Source: Diplonema papillatum (taxonomy: Eukaryota > Euglenozoa > Diplonemea > Diplonemida > Diplonemidae). Taken from it: DNA of 64,000 bases. The DNA is taken from assembly GCA_030068145.1 (NCBI GenBank), contig JAPJBO010000350.1:152908-216907 (forward strand), given 5' to 3'. The notes beneath the pieces were generated by a model that was given only the letters and a program-made list of their open reading frames with translations, did no database searches and was not told the origin of the DNA. A program made the translations under genes and the position numbers. Positions within the stretch are counted from its first letter, which is position 1. Each line of letters begins with the position of its first letter. This document shows positions 12,850-25,590 of this stretch, piece after piece.

Positions 12850-13065
12850 GCACCTGCTTTGTAAAAAATACTTGAGGAGGCTGCCAGCTGCAAAAGATCA
12901 AAGGAGGTAAATGTGCTGTAGCCCACACGAAACACAGGTGAATCTGGGTTCAGTGGCGGGCATAAACGTTCAACAAAAAAGACCCACTTTGTAGTTGTAT
13001 TGTTTCTCCCCCTCTAGCCTCCTTCGAAGCACAAAGCAGCCCCTCGAGTATTTTGTGCCGTCCTC
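12850..13065 (+). repeat. Dispersed repeat family, copy 1 (about 200 bp)
   Basis: The shared text is CTGCTTTGTAA/GGAAATACT ... GGGTTCAGTGG ... GACCCACTTTGTAGTTG ... CCCTCTAGCCTCC. Other copies are at 22142-22332 and 54232-54425. One at 60292-60690 is interrupted by a small MITE, and a partial copy lies at about 57390-57475. No coding capacity or terminal repeats were seen, so the class is unknown. Confidence 0.85.
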
Positions 13066-13138
13066 TTTCCGTCTTCTGCACTCCATTCCTCCTTCGAAGA
13101 ACCCTAGCCTTGCACAAGGCACGGAGTCCCCTAAAAAA

Positions 13139-15147
<2,009 letters not shown>

Positions 15148-15771
15148 ATGGAAGGGCCTGTCGCGACGTTGGCCCAAGCGCCGACCATCGTAGAGGAAGG
15201 CGTCTACACAGTAGAGCTCCTCAGCGGCAACTATGCGAAGATTGTCCGCGGGAAGATAGAGTACGAAGACGGCAGCAAGTACGAAGGCGACATCAAGCGC
15301 GGGAAGCGCCACGGCAAAGGCCTGCTGCGGTACGCAAACCACGACGAATACGAGGGCGACTGGCAGCACGACCAGCGCAACGGCTGGGGCAAGCTGACGA
15401 TGAGCGGCGGCGCGTGGTACGACGGGGAGTGGAAGGACGACGCGATGCACGGCAAGGGCACCGAAGACTTTTCGGACGGCTGCCGGTACGAGGGCGGGTA
15501 CAAGGATGGGAAGCTCCACGGCTTCGGGCGGCTGACGTACGCCAACGGGAATTACTACGAGGGCAGCTTCCAGCAGGACATGAAGCACGGGAAGGGCAAA
15601 ATCTTCTACGACGCGACGAAGGACGTCTTCGACGGGTCCTTCGAGAACAACAAACGGCATGGGCCGTCCGTCCTCACGTACACGAGCTCCAGCAAGAGGT
15701 ACGAGTGCGAGTGGAAGAACGACGTTCCCGGCCCGTTGAAATTCGTTGCCGACGTGGTGCCCGATGGATAG
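15148..15771 (+). CDS. MORN-repeat protein
   Basis: A 207-aa protein counted from ATG 15148. That start was chosen because the frame upstream loses composition and similarity. Residues about 38-200 are seven consecutive MORN repeats of the YEGDW/YDGEW-x-HGKG type, for example YEGDIKRGKRHGKG, YDGEWKDDAMHGKG and YEGSFQQDMKHGKG. The last two are degenerate. MORN arrays form elongated beta structures and act as membrane-associated or cytoskeletal scaffolds. In trypanosomes a MORN protein marks the hook complex beside the flagellar pocket collar. Here the next gene downstream is a BILBO1-like collar protein. No kinase or other catalytic domain is attached. An additional 5' exon upstream cannot be excluded. 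Confidence 0.85.
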   Translation: MEGPVATLAQAPTIVEEGVYTVELLSGNYAKIVRGKIEYEDGSKYEGDIKRGKRHGKGLLRYANHDEYEGDWQHDQRNGWGKLTMSGGAWYDGEWKDDAMHGKGTEDFSDGCRYEGGYKDGKLHGFGRLTYANGNYYEGSFQQDMKHGKGKIFYDATKDVFDGSFENNKRHGPSVLTYTSSSKRYECEWKNDVPGPLKFVADVVPDG

Positions 15772-17497
15772 CGCGTCGACGCGTCGAGAAATGATGCGGC
15801 GAAGACGTGTCAGAGTGGACCAATGCACAGCGGCCGGCGTTGGTCATGACTGGCCAGATCCTGATCAGCCACGTTGGCCGGTCATTGACCGACATCAGAT
15901 TCTAGCCGATTTGTGGTGCATTCTCTTTGCACACGGCCACATGACCCATCATCGTTCAGGACTGACTGTCGAGCCTGCCAGGAGGGCCGGTTGTCGACTC
16001 TGTTGCATGGGCTATGGACTTCTTGAATGGATCGTCGACGTGGGTCGGGGAAACCCTTCGCGAACGGATAAATGTTTGAACACGAGTTAGTGATGGGCCT
16101 GGCTGAACCCGGAACGGCCAATACTTACACTTGCAAACAAGTGGGGCACATTGTCAAAGTCTGTGCAAACTAGCTATCTCGAGCCGTTTCCTGGCCGGTA
16201 ACATGTCGTTTGCGCGTCAACAGCTCAACCGGTTCGTGTAGCGACATGAAAAGGTCAAGGGGGGTGGGGAAGGTAGGGTGTTTCCGTTGCTGCAGCAGAG
16301 GCCACAGGCCGGTCTCCGCTCCTTCCTCCCGCTGTCGTCGGCTGCTTCCCCAAGGCACCATTTCCATGGCGCTTTGGAGGGTAAGTGAGCCGCGTGAATG
16401 CAAAACTTGTAGACTGTTCTAATGGCCACAAACCTCTATGCTTCGTCGCCGTTTTTAAAGCGGCAAACCGCCCGCAGCGCAAGTTGGAAACGCCTCCTTC
16501 CAGTTGCCTTCCCCTGACGGGGAACCCACTTGACTTGACACACACTCTCTCTGGCTGAGTTTGGTGGAGATTCCATTCGTTACGACCACGTCACCCCTAA
16601 AACTGTCAGGTGGGCCAGGCTAGATCAGGGCTATTTGGAGGGACAGGGGCGGGACCCGGCTCAGGCTAGAATCGGGGTGGCTACTTGGGAGGGACAGGGG
16701 CGGGGGTAGTCACGCCTCAGCAGTCCCAGGGCTTCTCCCCACCCACCTCTAGGTGTTCTCGTCGTCATCGCTACCGCGCAGAACACATGAAGAGGAAAGA
16801 AGAAAATAAGAAGAAGAAAAAGGCCGCTCCTGGTCCAGGGACGTGACGGTCAACCACAGCTTGCAAAGCTTTAGTCGAAGGCAGCACCGTGCCACAACCC
16901 CGTCCGCTCTGCCCTGCGGCTGACCGTCTCGACGAGCTTGTGTTCACCGCGAGCGCCAAGCCCCAAGGTGCGCCACGCCTTGATGCTTTAGTTTGGAAAA
17001 TCGGTAGCCACTTGACCCGTGGACCCGTGGCTCTGCAGTACCGCAGAACACGTGAAGCTTGGCTCCCGTGTAACAGGCCTTCCCTGGTACCTCCGAGAAC
17101 ACATGAAACAAGTCAAAAGGCGTGGCACGTCACCGCGGAAGCGGAAGCGGAGGCAACGAGGTCCCTTGCGTGAAGGTTCGCCAGCTGTTCTCCGGACGGC
17201 ACACACAGCTAGGACACAGGACAATCTTTCTGTCGTTCCGGGCACCCAGGTCCCCGCCTCATTCCGAGGACAGCTCACCAACCAAACCGAACGCCAGGTG
17301 TCTTTTTCCGCCCTCTCCAACCCCCTGACCACCCTCGTCCAGCTCCCCCGTCTCTTTACTTCCCTCTTCGTTTCGGGTACTTTCTGCTCACGATCGTGCG
17401 GTCCTGGAGTTTCGATTCCAGTTCTTCCGTAGTCAGGGAGGAAGATACCGATTAAAGAAGGTGCAGACCCGTTTTCACATTTCTGCTGCCTGGCAAT
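15772..17497. other. Intergenic region before the BILBO1-like gene
   Basis: No gene is supported. It contains a roughly 280-bp dispersed repeat at 16812-17090, with its partner at 53880-54165. The rest has no recognisable feature. Confidence 0.5.
16812..17090 (+). repeat. Dispersed repeat, about 280 bp, copy 1
   Basis: Matches 53880-54165 on the same strand nearly base for base, including CGTGACGGTCAACCACAGC, CACAACCCCGTCCGCTCTG and ACACGTGAAGCTTGGCTCCC. Both copies start in a purine-rich AAGAAAAAG tract. Short open frames run through both, but neither shows a domain. Class unknown. Confidence 0.9.
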
Positions 17498-20400
17498 ATG
17501 TCCGCTTATCCCATCTGCGTGTGCGCTGACCTTTATGGGAAGAAGGTCAACCTCGAAATTCCGTTCGCAGCACGGCCGAACATGGGTATGCTTTTTTCGC
17601 AGCAATTCGTAGGTCCTAGCACTAGGACCCTTGACAGAGAGTGCACCCTTTCGAAGTTCTGTGCATCTTTCTATCTGCACTTGTCGGCTATCGGCCTCTG
17701 GGAGATACTTAGCCTTGCCCTTCAGCTCGGCATTGCCAAACTGCAGTAGACGAAAGAACGAGTGAGAAAGAACGGAGGTGATACAAACAACCCAACCGAT
17801 ACAAATCATCCAACCGACGGAGACCACCGCAACGTACATATAAAAGGTGTCACGGGATAAGCCGGCAGCCGCTGCTTAACGGTACAGTGCATGCTAATCC
17901 ATGTGGTTCATGTACTTAAAAGAACTCAATGCTTAACGGCATTATCACGTGGGCGGCCCTGAGATTACCCCCTCAGGTGACACCACTTTATCTTTAGCCA
18001 TCTTCAACTTTCTTACCTGCCCATTTCCCAAAACCAGAACCAACGGTAGGCTCCCGTCGCAAGGCGCAGTCTTTCGAAGGGGATAGCCGGTGGCGACGAA
18101 ATGAGAGAACATCGGGAGAGAAGAGGCAGCGAGAGTCACCAGCCCTATCAAAAGTCAACCATTTAGCGATCCATCTGCAAAGAACAGGGAGACCATTCGA
18201 ATCATCCTTTCCGGGGTTCTCCGGATTCAACCACGCTTTCAGATGAAGCCAAACAGAACCGAAAGTGAAAGATGAACCTGTACGAAAGGTACAGGTGAGA
18301 GACGGCATACCTTACTGTTTGATCTTACCTACGTCCTACTTTAAGATTCCCATCGATCCGCTTTCAACGATACAGCCGAGCTGACGCGGGAGATTCGGGA
18401 TATCTTCGACTATGAGGCGCAGATGGTGCGTACGCCTCCGGCGCCTGTACGCACGTTCCAGATCAGCCGAATGCAGGTTTACAATGAAGCAACAGCAAAA
18501 TGGGACGAGCTGACCAGGACAGAGCAAATCGAACCGCATGGACAGATCTACGCCTTTCAGCCAAACATCGTCGACACTCAGGACGTATGCTCAGCTGTTC
18601 GTCAGTTAGTTCCATCACTCGCATTGCGGTTGTTGACCGCAAGGGCTCACCGAGTTCAGTGGCCGCACCAGATGACTCAGGCCAAGCTACTTGCGGGTGA
18701 GACGTGCCGCCTGCGCGAAATTTGTGCGTTGTCATCTTGGAAGATCTGTAGGAAGCCAAAAGCTTCAAATTGCTAATTTTCACATGCGTTTTGCTGTAGC
18801 TCTACACAAGCTGCCTTCACTGTTTCTTATGGTTGCGATTGCTGCTGGGCTATCTCCGAACGCTTGTTAGTCAAGCTTGACGCTGGATGCCGGATACGTC
18901 ATCAAAGCTCAAAAGCTGCGTGTCAGAAACCCAAAGGCCCAGCTATAGTGGTTACTTTGCTTCACGTTCGCTGCGAACACGTTGACCCCCCGTACACGCA
19001 CACAGGACTTGCCAAGGGCCAGGCAGCCGAGTCACCCGAGGGCGCAAGGATCGGTTCACGCGATGGCGTCGTATGGCCAGCCATCTCACGCCTCCTACCA
19101 GCAACAGCCAATGCAGTCCCACGTCTCGCACATCCGTAATGTTGGCGAGAGGCCGCACGTCGATCTCGAAGAGAAGGTGCGGATCGTGTTTGGAGAACTC
19201 GACGCCAACGGCAAACAGTTCCTCGACTACGGCGACCTCGAGCGGGGCTTCAAGCAGCGCGGACTTCACTTCGCCGTCAACACCATCGGAGAGCTGTTCC
19301 ACAAGGCGGATCTTAACAGGGATGGTCGCATCATGTTCGACGAATGGGTCACCTGGTGCAGCGTCTACCCGAACACCCTCGACGCCATGTATGTTGACTC
19401 GCCGCACTTTCACGAGAGAACTTGCGACGGAAACCCAAGAGGACTTCACAGTCCGAGCCCAGACAGGAACTAGCCCAGCACTTACCTGGCGCGCCTGACC
19501 CAGCGAGCTACGAGGGTCCCAACAAAATATCAACTTCCCAATTACTTCCAACTTTCTCCTTTACCTTGCATCAAATAGGTGTCACGGCAAGTTTTGGCAG
19601 CCGCTGCTTAACAAAATTTGACGTGGGCGGCTTTAGATCTTCATCTGAATGACACCTCAACCACAATATGTTGTCGACAACAAACAAGTAAAAGAATAAA
19701 ACAAAACTACGCATTTCTTTGTAGAGGTAAAGTTTTTAGTCGTATATAGGACATTAGTCTTCGTCCAGGGTTTGCGAAGACCTGAAGCTTTTGAGAGAGG
19801 TTTTTGTCACCGCTCCAGAATACATGCTGGGTAAATCGCGCAAGCAAAAGCGTGCTCCCCGCCCCTTTTTAAAACGAATGAAGGAATGAGAAACAAAGTG
19901 AAACCAAGTTGTGCTCAGGACTGAGAATCTCCATCCAAAGGACCCACTGACGAGCTCTGACTTTGGATTGGTCTGCGTTCAAGAGCGAAACCTGAGACGA
20001 AGAACGAGGTGCTTGCAACACCGGTGAAAAAATACAGGGGCCTAGTCCCTCAAGGTTTCATACCCCTCTTTGGAAGCCGTGCACTCCGCTTTTTACCTTT
20101 TTTTTATTTTTGCATCCCTTTCGTAGACAACATCTTCCTCGAAGAAGACTTGATGCTAGTATCAGCCATGCATGTTTAGGCAGCGCTCTGCCTAAAAATT
20201 AAACTAAGGTTTTCACCGGCTTCTTTTGATGGTGTTATCCATCGATCACCAGACTGAGCCAAACCCGCCTTCGCAGGTACTACCGAGGCAAGGACACCGG
20301 CGAGGAAGCGCAGATCCGCTTGCAAATGCGCGAGCTGCAGGAGATGAACGACGCGGACCACCTCGCCGAAGAGCTGCTGCGCGACATATTGAAGCGCTCC

Positions 20401-20787
20401 ACCTCGCCGGGCCAGATGGGCAACGCCGTGAAGAGCCTCAACCGCTACATCGCCCCCGCGGCCCAGGCGCTGCACGCGGACCCGTCGCGGGACGTGCGCC
20501 CTGACATCCAACGCGCCCTGGAAGACCTCGCGCGGGAGGCGGCGCAGCGGGAGAGGCAGCTGCCGGAGCTTGACGCACAGCTGCGGGCGGCGCAGGAGAG
20601 GCGGCACATCCTCGAGCAGCAGGAGATGAACCTGCTCGAGCAGGAAATCCGCCTCGAGCGCCAGCGCGACGCCATGCGCCAGCAGGAGGCCAAGTACGCC
20701 GAGGCCGAGCACATGTTCAACGCGAAGGCAAACGAAACCGGCTCGCCCAGAAGGGCCCGCCGTGTCATCTCTCCTTCCGTCGCATAA
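17498..20787 (+). CDS. BILBO1-like flagellar pocket collar protein, 4 exons
   Basis: Exons 17498-17585, 18376-18584, 19006-19388 and 20277-20787 join in phase (1, 0, 2) to give 396 aa. Residues 1-98 resemble the beta-grasp N-terminal domain of trypanosome BILBO1: VCADLYGKKVNLEIPF near the start, then a VYNEATAKWDEL ... IYAFQPN segment. Two EF-hands follow. Loop 165-176 (D-A-N-G-K ... D) is atypical, with Asp at position 12. Loop 201-212 (DLNRDGRIMFDE) is canonical. Residues about 230-375 are a Glu/Arg/Gln-rich coiled coil, and the tail is short and basic. Known BILBO1 is longer (about 590 aa) and polymerises into the collar around the flagellar pocket neck. The homology call rests on remembered family features, not an alignment. 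Introns 1 and 3 each contain a tiny related MITE. Confidence 0.75.
17846..17984 (+). mobile_element. Small MITE-like element in intron 1 of the BILBO1-like gene
   Basis: Starts GGTGTCACGGGA, contains GGCAGCCGCTGCTTAAC and CACGTGGGCGGC, and ends TGACACC, so the short termini GGTGTCA/TGACACC are inverted. A shorter relative (19578-19656) lies in intron 3 of the same gene. No clear target duplication. Confidence 0.6.
19578..19656 (+). mobile_element. Small MITE-like element in intron 3 of the BILBO1-like gene
   Basis: A 79-bp sequence with termini GGTGTCA/TGACACC. It shares GGCAGCCGCTGCTTAAC and GACGTGGGCGGC with 17846-17984. It is too short to encode anything. Confidence 0.6.
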
Positions 20788-22141
20788 GTGCACTCCCGGT
20801 ACCGAGCCTCCGCCATCGGCTGTTTTCTAGCCGGAATGGGTCCACGTCCGGGTCCGCGCCTTCCCCTGGCCCTGTGGCGCAGGAAGCGTCGTCTCGACCG
20901 CTTTCGAGCATCGTGCAGCTCCCGCGCGAGTGCGGGGGGTTGAAAACCTTCCCTCTCTCCCCTTGTGGCGCTCGAACCGCCTGCCCAGTCCCCTCCTTCG
21001 TTCATCGTTCATAGAAATCTCATTCAATCGTAGCATGTGGGGATCGTGCTCTGGAGGCGGCACAGCGAGCAAGACGGATGCCCGGCACGTCTTGGAGCAA
21101 CAGGAGAGGCCACGCCCCGAGCCCCGCCGTTTGCCGTCAACAAGAGGCTTAATCCGCCGCTGAGGCCACCCGAGATGCAACTGTCAGGCAGGGACTTGGT
21201 TTATCCATTCCTCTTTCCGTGTGTTAACAATGCAATTGTTGTACTAAAAAAAAGTAGTCGGCACTAGCACATACAGAAGAAAGCGTCGTAACAAAACCTT
21301 GAGCGATTGCGCAAGGTAGTGCGAATCCTGGAAGCTCTCCTTCCCCTTGTGGCTCAAGCCCGGAGTCTGCTTTTTGTTCGTTCATAAGAATAGCCTGCCC
21401 CCTTGCCCTGGCGTGCAATCGTGCATGTGAGGATCTCGCGCAAGCTGCGCAGAGAAAGACAGCTTGCCTGGGCCGGTATACCAGCTTCCAGGCTTTTAAA
21501 AACGAGGAGCATGTTGAAGCAATAGAAGGATAAACGTTCTCGAGCAGAAACCTGGTACCGTGTGTGTGTGTGTGTGGTGTGTGTCAGCGTCTACAAGAGG
21601 CCGCACACGCCGCAAAGGCCAACCTGGAGGAAGCAAGTGCCGCCTCGGCCTTTGTTTTAGTGCGAGCCAGCTTGCGGTTTGCCTAAAAGGTCTCGTGCGG
21701 ACCAACAAGGTGTACGCAGCGTGTCGTGGTGGTTGATCAGGATTCCGAGACTAAAAGGTGAAAAACACATGGAGTTGATGCTGGTTGTCCGTTATTTTGT
21801 TTATCAGTGCAAGCCCCAACTCCGGAAATGTTCTCGAGCTTTCTGTGCAGCTGTCGCGAAAACGGAAGCTATCGGGAGCCTGCCGAGGGGACGCCCCTCC
21901 CCTTGTGGCTCAATCTGCCTCTGCTTGAGCCTCTCCTTTCCACTCTTCCATAGAAATCGCCCCCACCCCGCCCCGCCCCGCAAAGCTTTCTTTTCCCATC
22001 GTTTCCTGTTGTTCTGTTTTCCTCCCCTTTTTTCTTTTTCCTTTTCCGCCCCCTGCGGGCGTTTTCCCCCTCCTATAGTTCATCTACCCCTTCGAGCCCT
22101 CCCCCCTCCCTCTCCGTTTAATCTGTTTCTTCTTTTTGAAT

Positions 22142-22332
22142 AAGCTCCTGCTTTGTAGGAAATACTCAGGAGACCACCATTGGCAACGTCTCAACGGAGG
22201 GAAATATGCAATAATCACCATCTGAGTTGAGTGCAAGCATTCAACAAAAAAACAGACCCACTGTTGTAGTGTTTCTCTCCCTCTAGCCTCCGTCAAAGTA
22301 AGCACAAGGCAGTCCCTCGAGTATTTTATTCT
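22142..22332 (+). repeat. Dispersed repeat family, copy 2
   Basis: Shares CTGCTTTGTAGGAAATACTC, AGACCCACT and CCCTCTAGCCTCCGTC with 12850-13065 and 54232-54425, in the same orientation. Confidence 0.85.
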
Positions 22333-22469
22333 GTTTTTTGTTTTTGTTTTGTCTAGAATGGATCGAAAGAATGAGCGTTTGGCCAGGCGACTGCTTACGG
22401 AAAAGAAAAGCACCCTCCCTTCCAACTGCGTGAAGAGTTGGAGACACCACCTAACCAGGGATTATCCTG

Positions 22470-22546
22470 CGTGGTTAAAAAATCATTTTTTCACCAAAAA
22501 AAAAAGTATTCTCAAAACAGGCCGGTTAAAAAAAGGTTTTTTAACC
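22470..22546. repeat. Palindromic AT-rich element
   Basis: CGTGGTTAAAAAA at the left and TTTTTTAACCACG at the right are inverted repeats enclosing about 50 bp. It may be a miniature foldback element. No target duplication was identified. Confidence 0.5.
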
Positions 22547-24151
22547 ACGGGAGTTTCTGGTGAAAACTTTGTTGTGCTTGCAAGGTCAGAGGCATGGAGG
22601 CTAGAGGACCCGCAAGACCCACAAGTGGGGTCTACAACAAGGTGGCGAAGCAGCAACACGCCCACGAAGGTCGCATGCCAGGCTTCCAGGTCATCAAAAA
22701 GACCTCGCTCAACGTGGAAAAAAAACCCACCATGATTTTCCCGTATTTCGGGGATTAGAATAACCCCTGCACCTAACAGCACAAAAACCATGGCATTGCA
22801 CACGGCAGGGAAAGCGACCCGTTTCTAGGCTTTGCGTTTTGACACCAGCAAGCGACGCCGCCGGCCCTTCGTTCTCGTTCTTCTCAGCACATAGTATCCC
22901 TCCCGCGTCCATCACTCCCTAGAGCCCTCTACTTCTTGTTGGATCTCCTCTCACTCTCATTATCCCAGTGGGAAAATGAGCTCAGGACATAAAAAAAAAT
23001 GAAAAACAAGTCTTTCGAAGTTCTGAATTCGAACGTTTAAAAAAAAAAAAAAAAAAAACCACAAAAAAAACTTAGACAACCACAAAAAGGAAACGACTTT
23101 TTTGCTTCACATCTTTTTCTTCTTTTGTTCTGGTTTTCCTTTGTGTAGTCCTCACCCTTCTCTTCTTCCTTTTGTTTCTTTTTCATTTTTGCACATTTTT
23201 CCCCCTGCCATCCTTTCTGTTTTTGATGTCCGTTCGTTGTTTTCCTTGTATCGTATGTTCGCTTTTTTCCTCTTCACCGTTTATTTTCTTTTCTTTCTTG
23301 ACAAGGGGTGCGTTGCTGGTCGAAAGGGAGCGAGGAGCAACACACACGGAATAAAAAATCGAGGGGAGACACCCCCTGTATTTTGACAGTTAGTCGTTTG
23401 TCGAGGTAGCGAATAATCTTCCGGGCTTCTTATAATCTTTGTTTCTTTTGGTAGGTTGTAAGTTTACCTGACCAATACATGCATCGGGGAATCTTCATTA
23501 GCTATCCGCATTGCACGCTGAGGGACCGAGCTCCGATTCCTACAACGAACGAGCCTTTAGCAACAGCAGCTATACCGCTAACCGGATGCTCGTGGAAACT
23601 GGCCCGATTACAGCGAGAGAGAACACAGGTATTGTCCGGCAGGTATCCAACACGCGCGCCGCAAAACGAAAAAGTGCAGGTCCACGTGGTGCTGTTTTTT
23701 TTTTTTTGCTGGCTGGACAGTCCGATTTCTCCGCCCAAAACCACACCCCCCTCGTCTTCTTTCCTCTGTGTTTTGTTGCACAACTACGCAGTTCTTCTCG
23801 TTCTTTCAATTTTCTTGTGTGTCGTCTTGCGGCGGCTTTCTATTCCGGAGGTGCTTCTGCAGTGGATCTCGAGCCCGTTGTGCAAATCTGAGATTCCAAC
23901 ATGGTCAACGACTGGCGATCTTACTCGAACGTGAACCGGAATTCTTTGGCATCCTCCGTTTAAACTGAAATCCAGCACCTCCTCGTGACCCCTGAGGCAA
24001 ACATGCACACCACAGACACAGACACATTTCTCTCCATCTCTGCTCTTCCGCTATTAGTATGTCTTAGTGCTTGCACGCAACTAGTACCTACCAGGACACA
24101 ACAAAACACAAAAAAAGGAGACAACACCAAGCGCCGCCTTTTCAGCCGCGC

Positions 24152-25132
24152 ATGAGCGGGGGCGCAGGCACACTGCCGCTCTTGGGCTTGGTCTTCCTGG
24201 CAGTATCCGCCCCCGGGGTGTATGAATGGTTCGACACAGCGTACGATGCCGCAAGGGACAAAAAGGTGGCGGAGTTCAACGCAGCGGTGGAGAGTTGGGC
24301 CGCCGACGGGAGGCGGCATTGGGAAGACGTGGGCGAGATCATGGTCCACGACTGGTACGGTAATGGGACGTGGACCCCGTCCGAGCGGTCGATCCGCCTC
24401 CTTCCATCAGAACAGGCCGACCTCCGCCGCACCGAAGAAGCGGCTGAAGTCAAGAACTACCGTGTTTTGAAGTACACAAACGTCTTAGCCGTGGGCGTGC
24501 CTCTACGGGACTCCGCGTGGGAGACCGTCGTGGCGAACCTGACGTTTACAACCGCGTCGCAGTCCGTGTTCCGTCCGTTGACCCGAGATCCTGTTGTCCT
24601 GGCCTACACCGAGGAGTTATTCACCAGCAACTGGAAGCAGTGCCAGCACTCTTTCAAGGGGACGCTGTTGTCCAATGGAACGAGGTGCGTGCGCTACAAT
24701 GTGATCCAGTCGCTTTGCGTCGTGTTCGAACTGGAGCCCGTCGAGCATCGCTGGGTCTTCTCGTCCCTTTGCCCGAAGGCCACTGTGTATCAAACCGTGC
24801 CTGTCAACAGGCGGAATCACGTGCTCACTACAGTTGAGCTGCCGGCTTCATTCCGAATCACTGTTCACGCAGCAGACGATCCGTTCTTCATCGCGCACCG
24901 GGTCACCGACGGCATGCTGCACTTCGGCAGGTCGCATCGAGAGCGGGAAGTGCTGATCCTGCTGTCCCTGCTGTTGTCCGGTTGCATCGTGGGGTTCTCC
25001 TGCTTCCTGCACTTCGGCCTCCCAACGCCGCCCGACGAAACGCAACAGAACATCTGTGTTGATTCCATCGTGTCCAAACCGATCCACAACGCGTGCACCG
25101 TAAAGCGATGGAACATGAAGAGCCCCACCTAG
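24152..25132 (+). CDS. Predicted membrane protein, function unknown
   Basis: A 326-aa protein from ATG 24152 (the frame is open further upstream, but that part is not protein-like). Residues about 6-27 are hydrophobic (TLPLLGLVFLAVSAPGVYEW) and may be a signal anchor. Residues about 267-288 (VLILLSLLLSGCIVGFSCFL) form a second transmembrane segment, followed by a tail of about 38 residues. The intervening 240 residues contain at least three N-glycosylation motifs (NGT, NLT, NGT), which fits a luminal or extracellular domain. I recognise no family. The 3' part, covering the second membrane segment and tail, is repeated twice more just downstream. Confidence 0.6.
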   Translation: MSGGAGTLPLLGLVFLAVSAPGVYEWFDTAYDAARDKKVAEFNAAVESWAADGRRHWEDVGEIMVHDWYGNGTWTPSERSIRLLPSEQADLRRTEEAAEVKNYRVLKYTNVLAVGVPLRDSAWETVVANLTFTTASQSVFRPLTRDPVVLAYTEELFTSNWKQCQHSFKGTLLSNGTRCVRYNVIQSLCVVFELEPVEHRWVFSSLCPKATVYQTVPVNRRNHVLTTVELPASFRITVHAADDPFFIAHRVTDGMLHFGRSHREREVLILLSLLLSGCIVGFSCFLHFGLPTPPDETQQNICVDSIVSKPIHNACTVKRWNMKSPT

Positions 25133-25590
25133 ACGTGAGCTGCGCGGAAAAGCCGATCGCATAGACAGCGCAAAGTGCTGATCCTCCTGTCCCTGCTGTC
25201 CGTTTCCGTTTGCATCGCGCGATTTTCCTGCTTCCTGCACTTCGACCTCCCAACGCCGCCGGACGAAACGCAACAGAACATCTGCGTTGATTCCATCGTG
25301 TCCAAACCGATCCACAACGCGTGCACCGTAAAGCGATGGAACATGAAGAGCCCCACCCAGACGTGAGCTGCGCGGAAAAGCCGATCGCATCGACAGCGCA
25401 AAGTGCTGATCCTCCTGTCCCTGCTGTGTCCGTTTCCGTTTGCATCGCGATTTTCCTGCTTCCTGCACTTCGACCTCCCAACGCCGCCGGACGAAACGCA
25501 ACAGAACATCTGCGTTAAGCGATGGAACATGAAGAGCACCCAGACGTGAGCTGCGCGGAAATGCCGATCGCATCGACAGCGCAAAGTGCT
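24950..25590 (+). repeat. Triplicated 3' end of the membrane-protein gene
   Basis: Three consecutive units start GTGCTGATCCT at 24950, 25175 and 25403 (225, 228 and about 188 bp). Unit 1 is inside the gene and ends with its stop. Units 2 and 3 repeat the transmembrane and tail coding plus 3' flank. Unit 3 lacks about 40 bp around the GATTCCATCGTGTCC segment. Units 2 and 3 have no upstream exon and look non-functional unless alternative splicing uses them. Confidence 0.9.

Larger units (their letters stand above)
20788..24151. other. Intergenic, repeat-rich region
   Basis: No gene is supported. It contains three diverged copies of a segment around CCCCTTGTGG ... TTCATAGAAATC (near 20950, 21345 and 21900). 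It also has a copy of the dispersed family at 22142-22332, a small palindromic element at 22470-22546 and an A-rich tract at 23038-23058. Long pyrimidine-rich stretches make spurious frames. Confidence 0.5.
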
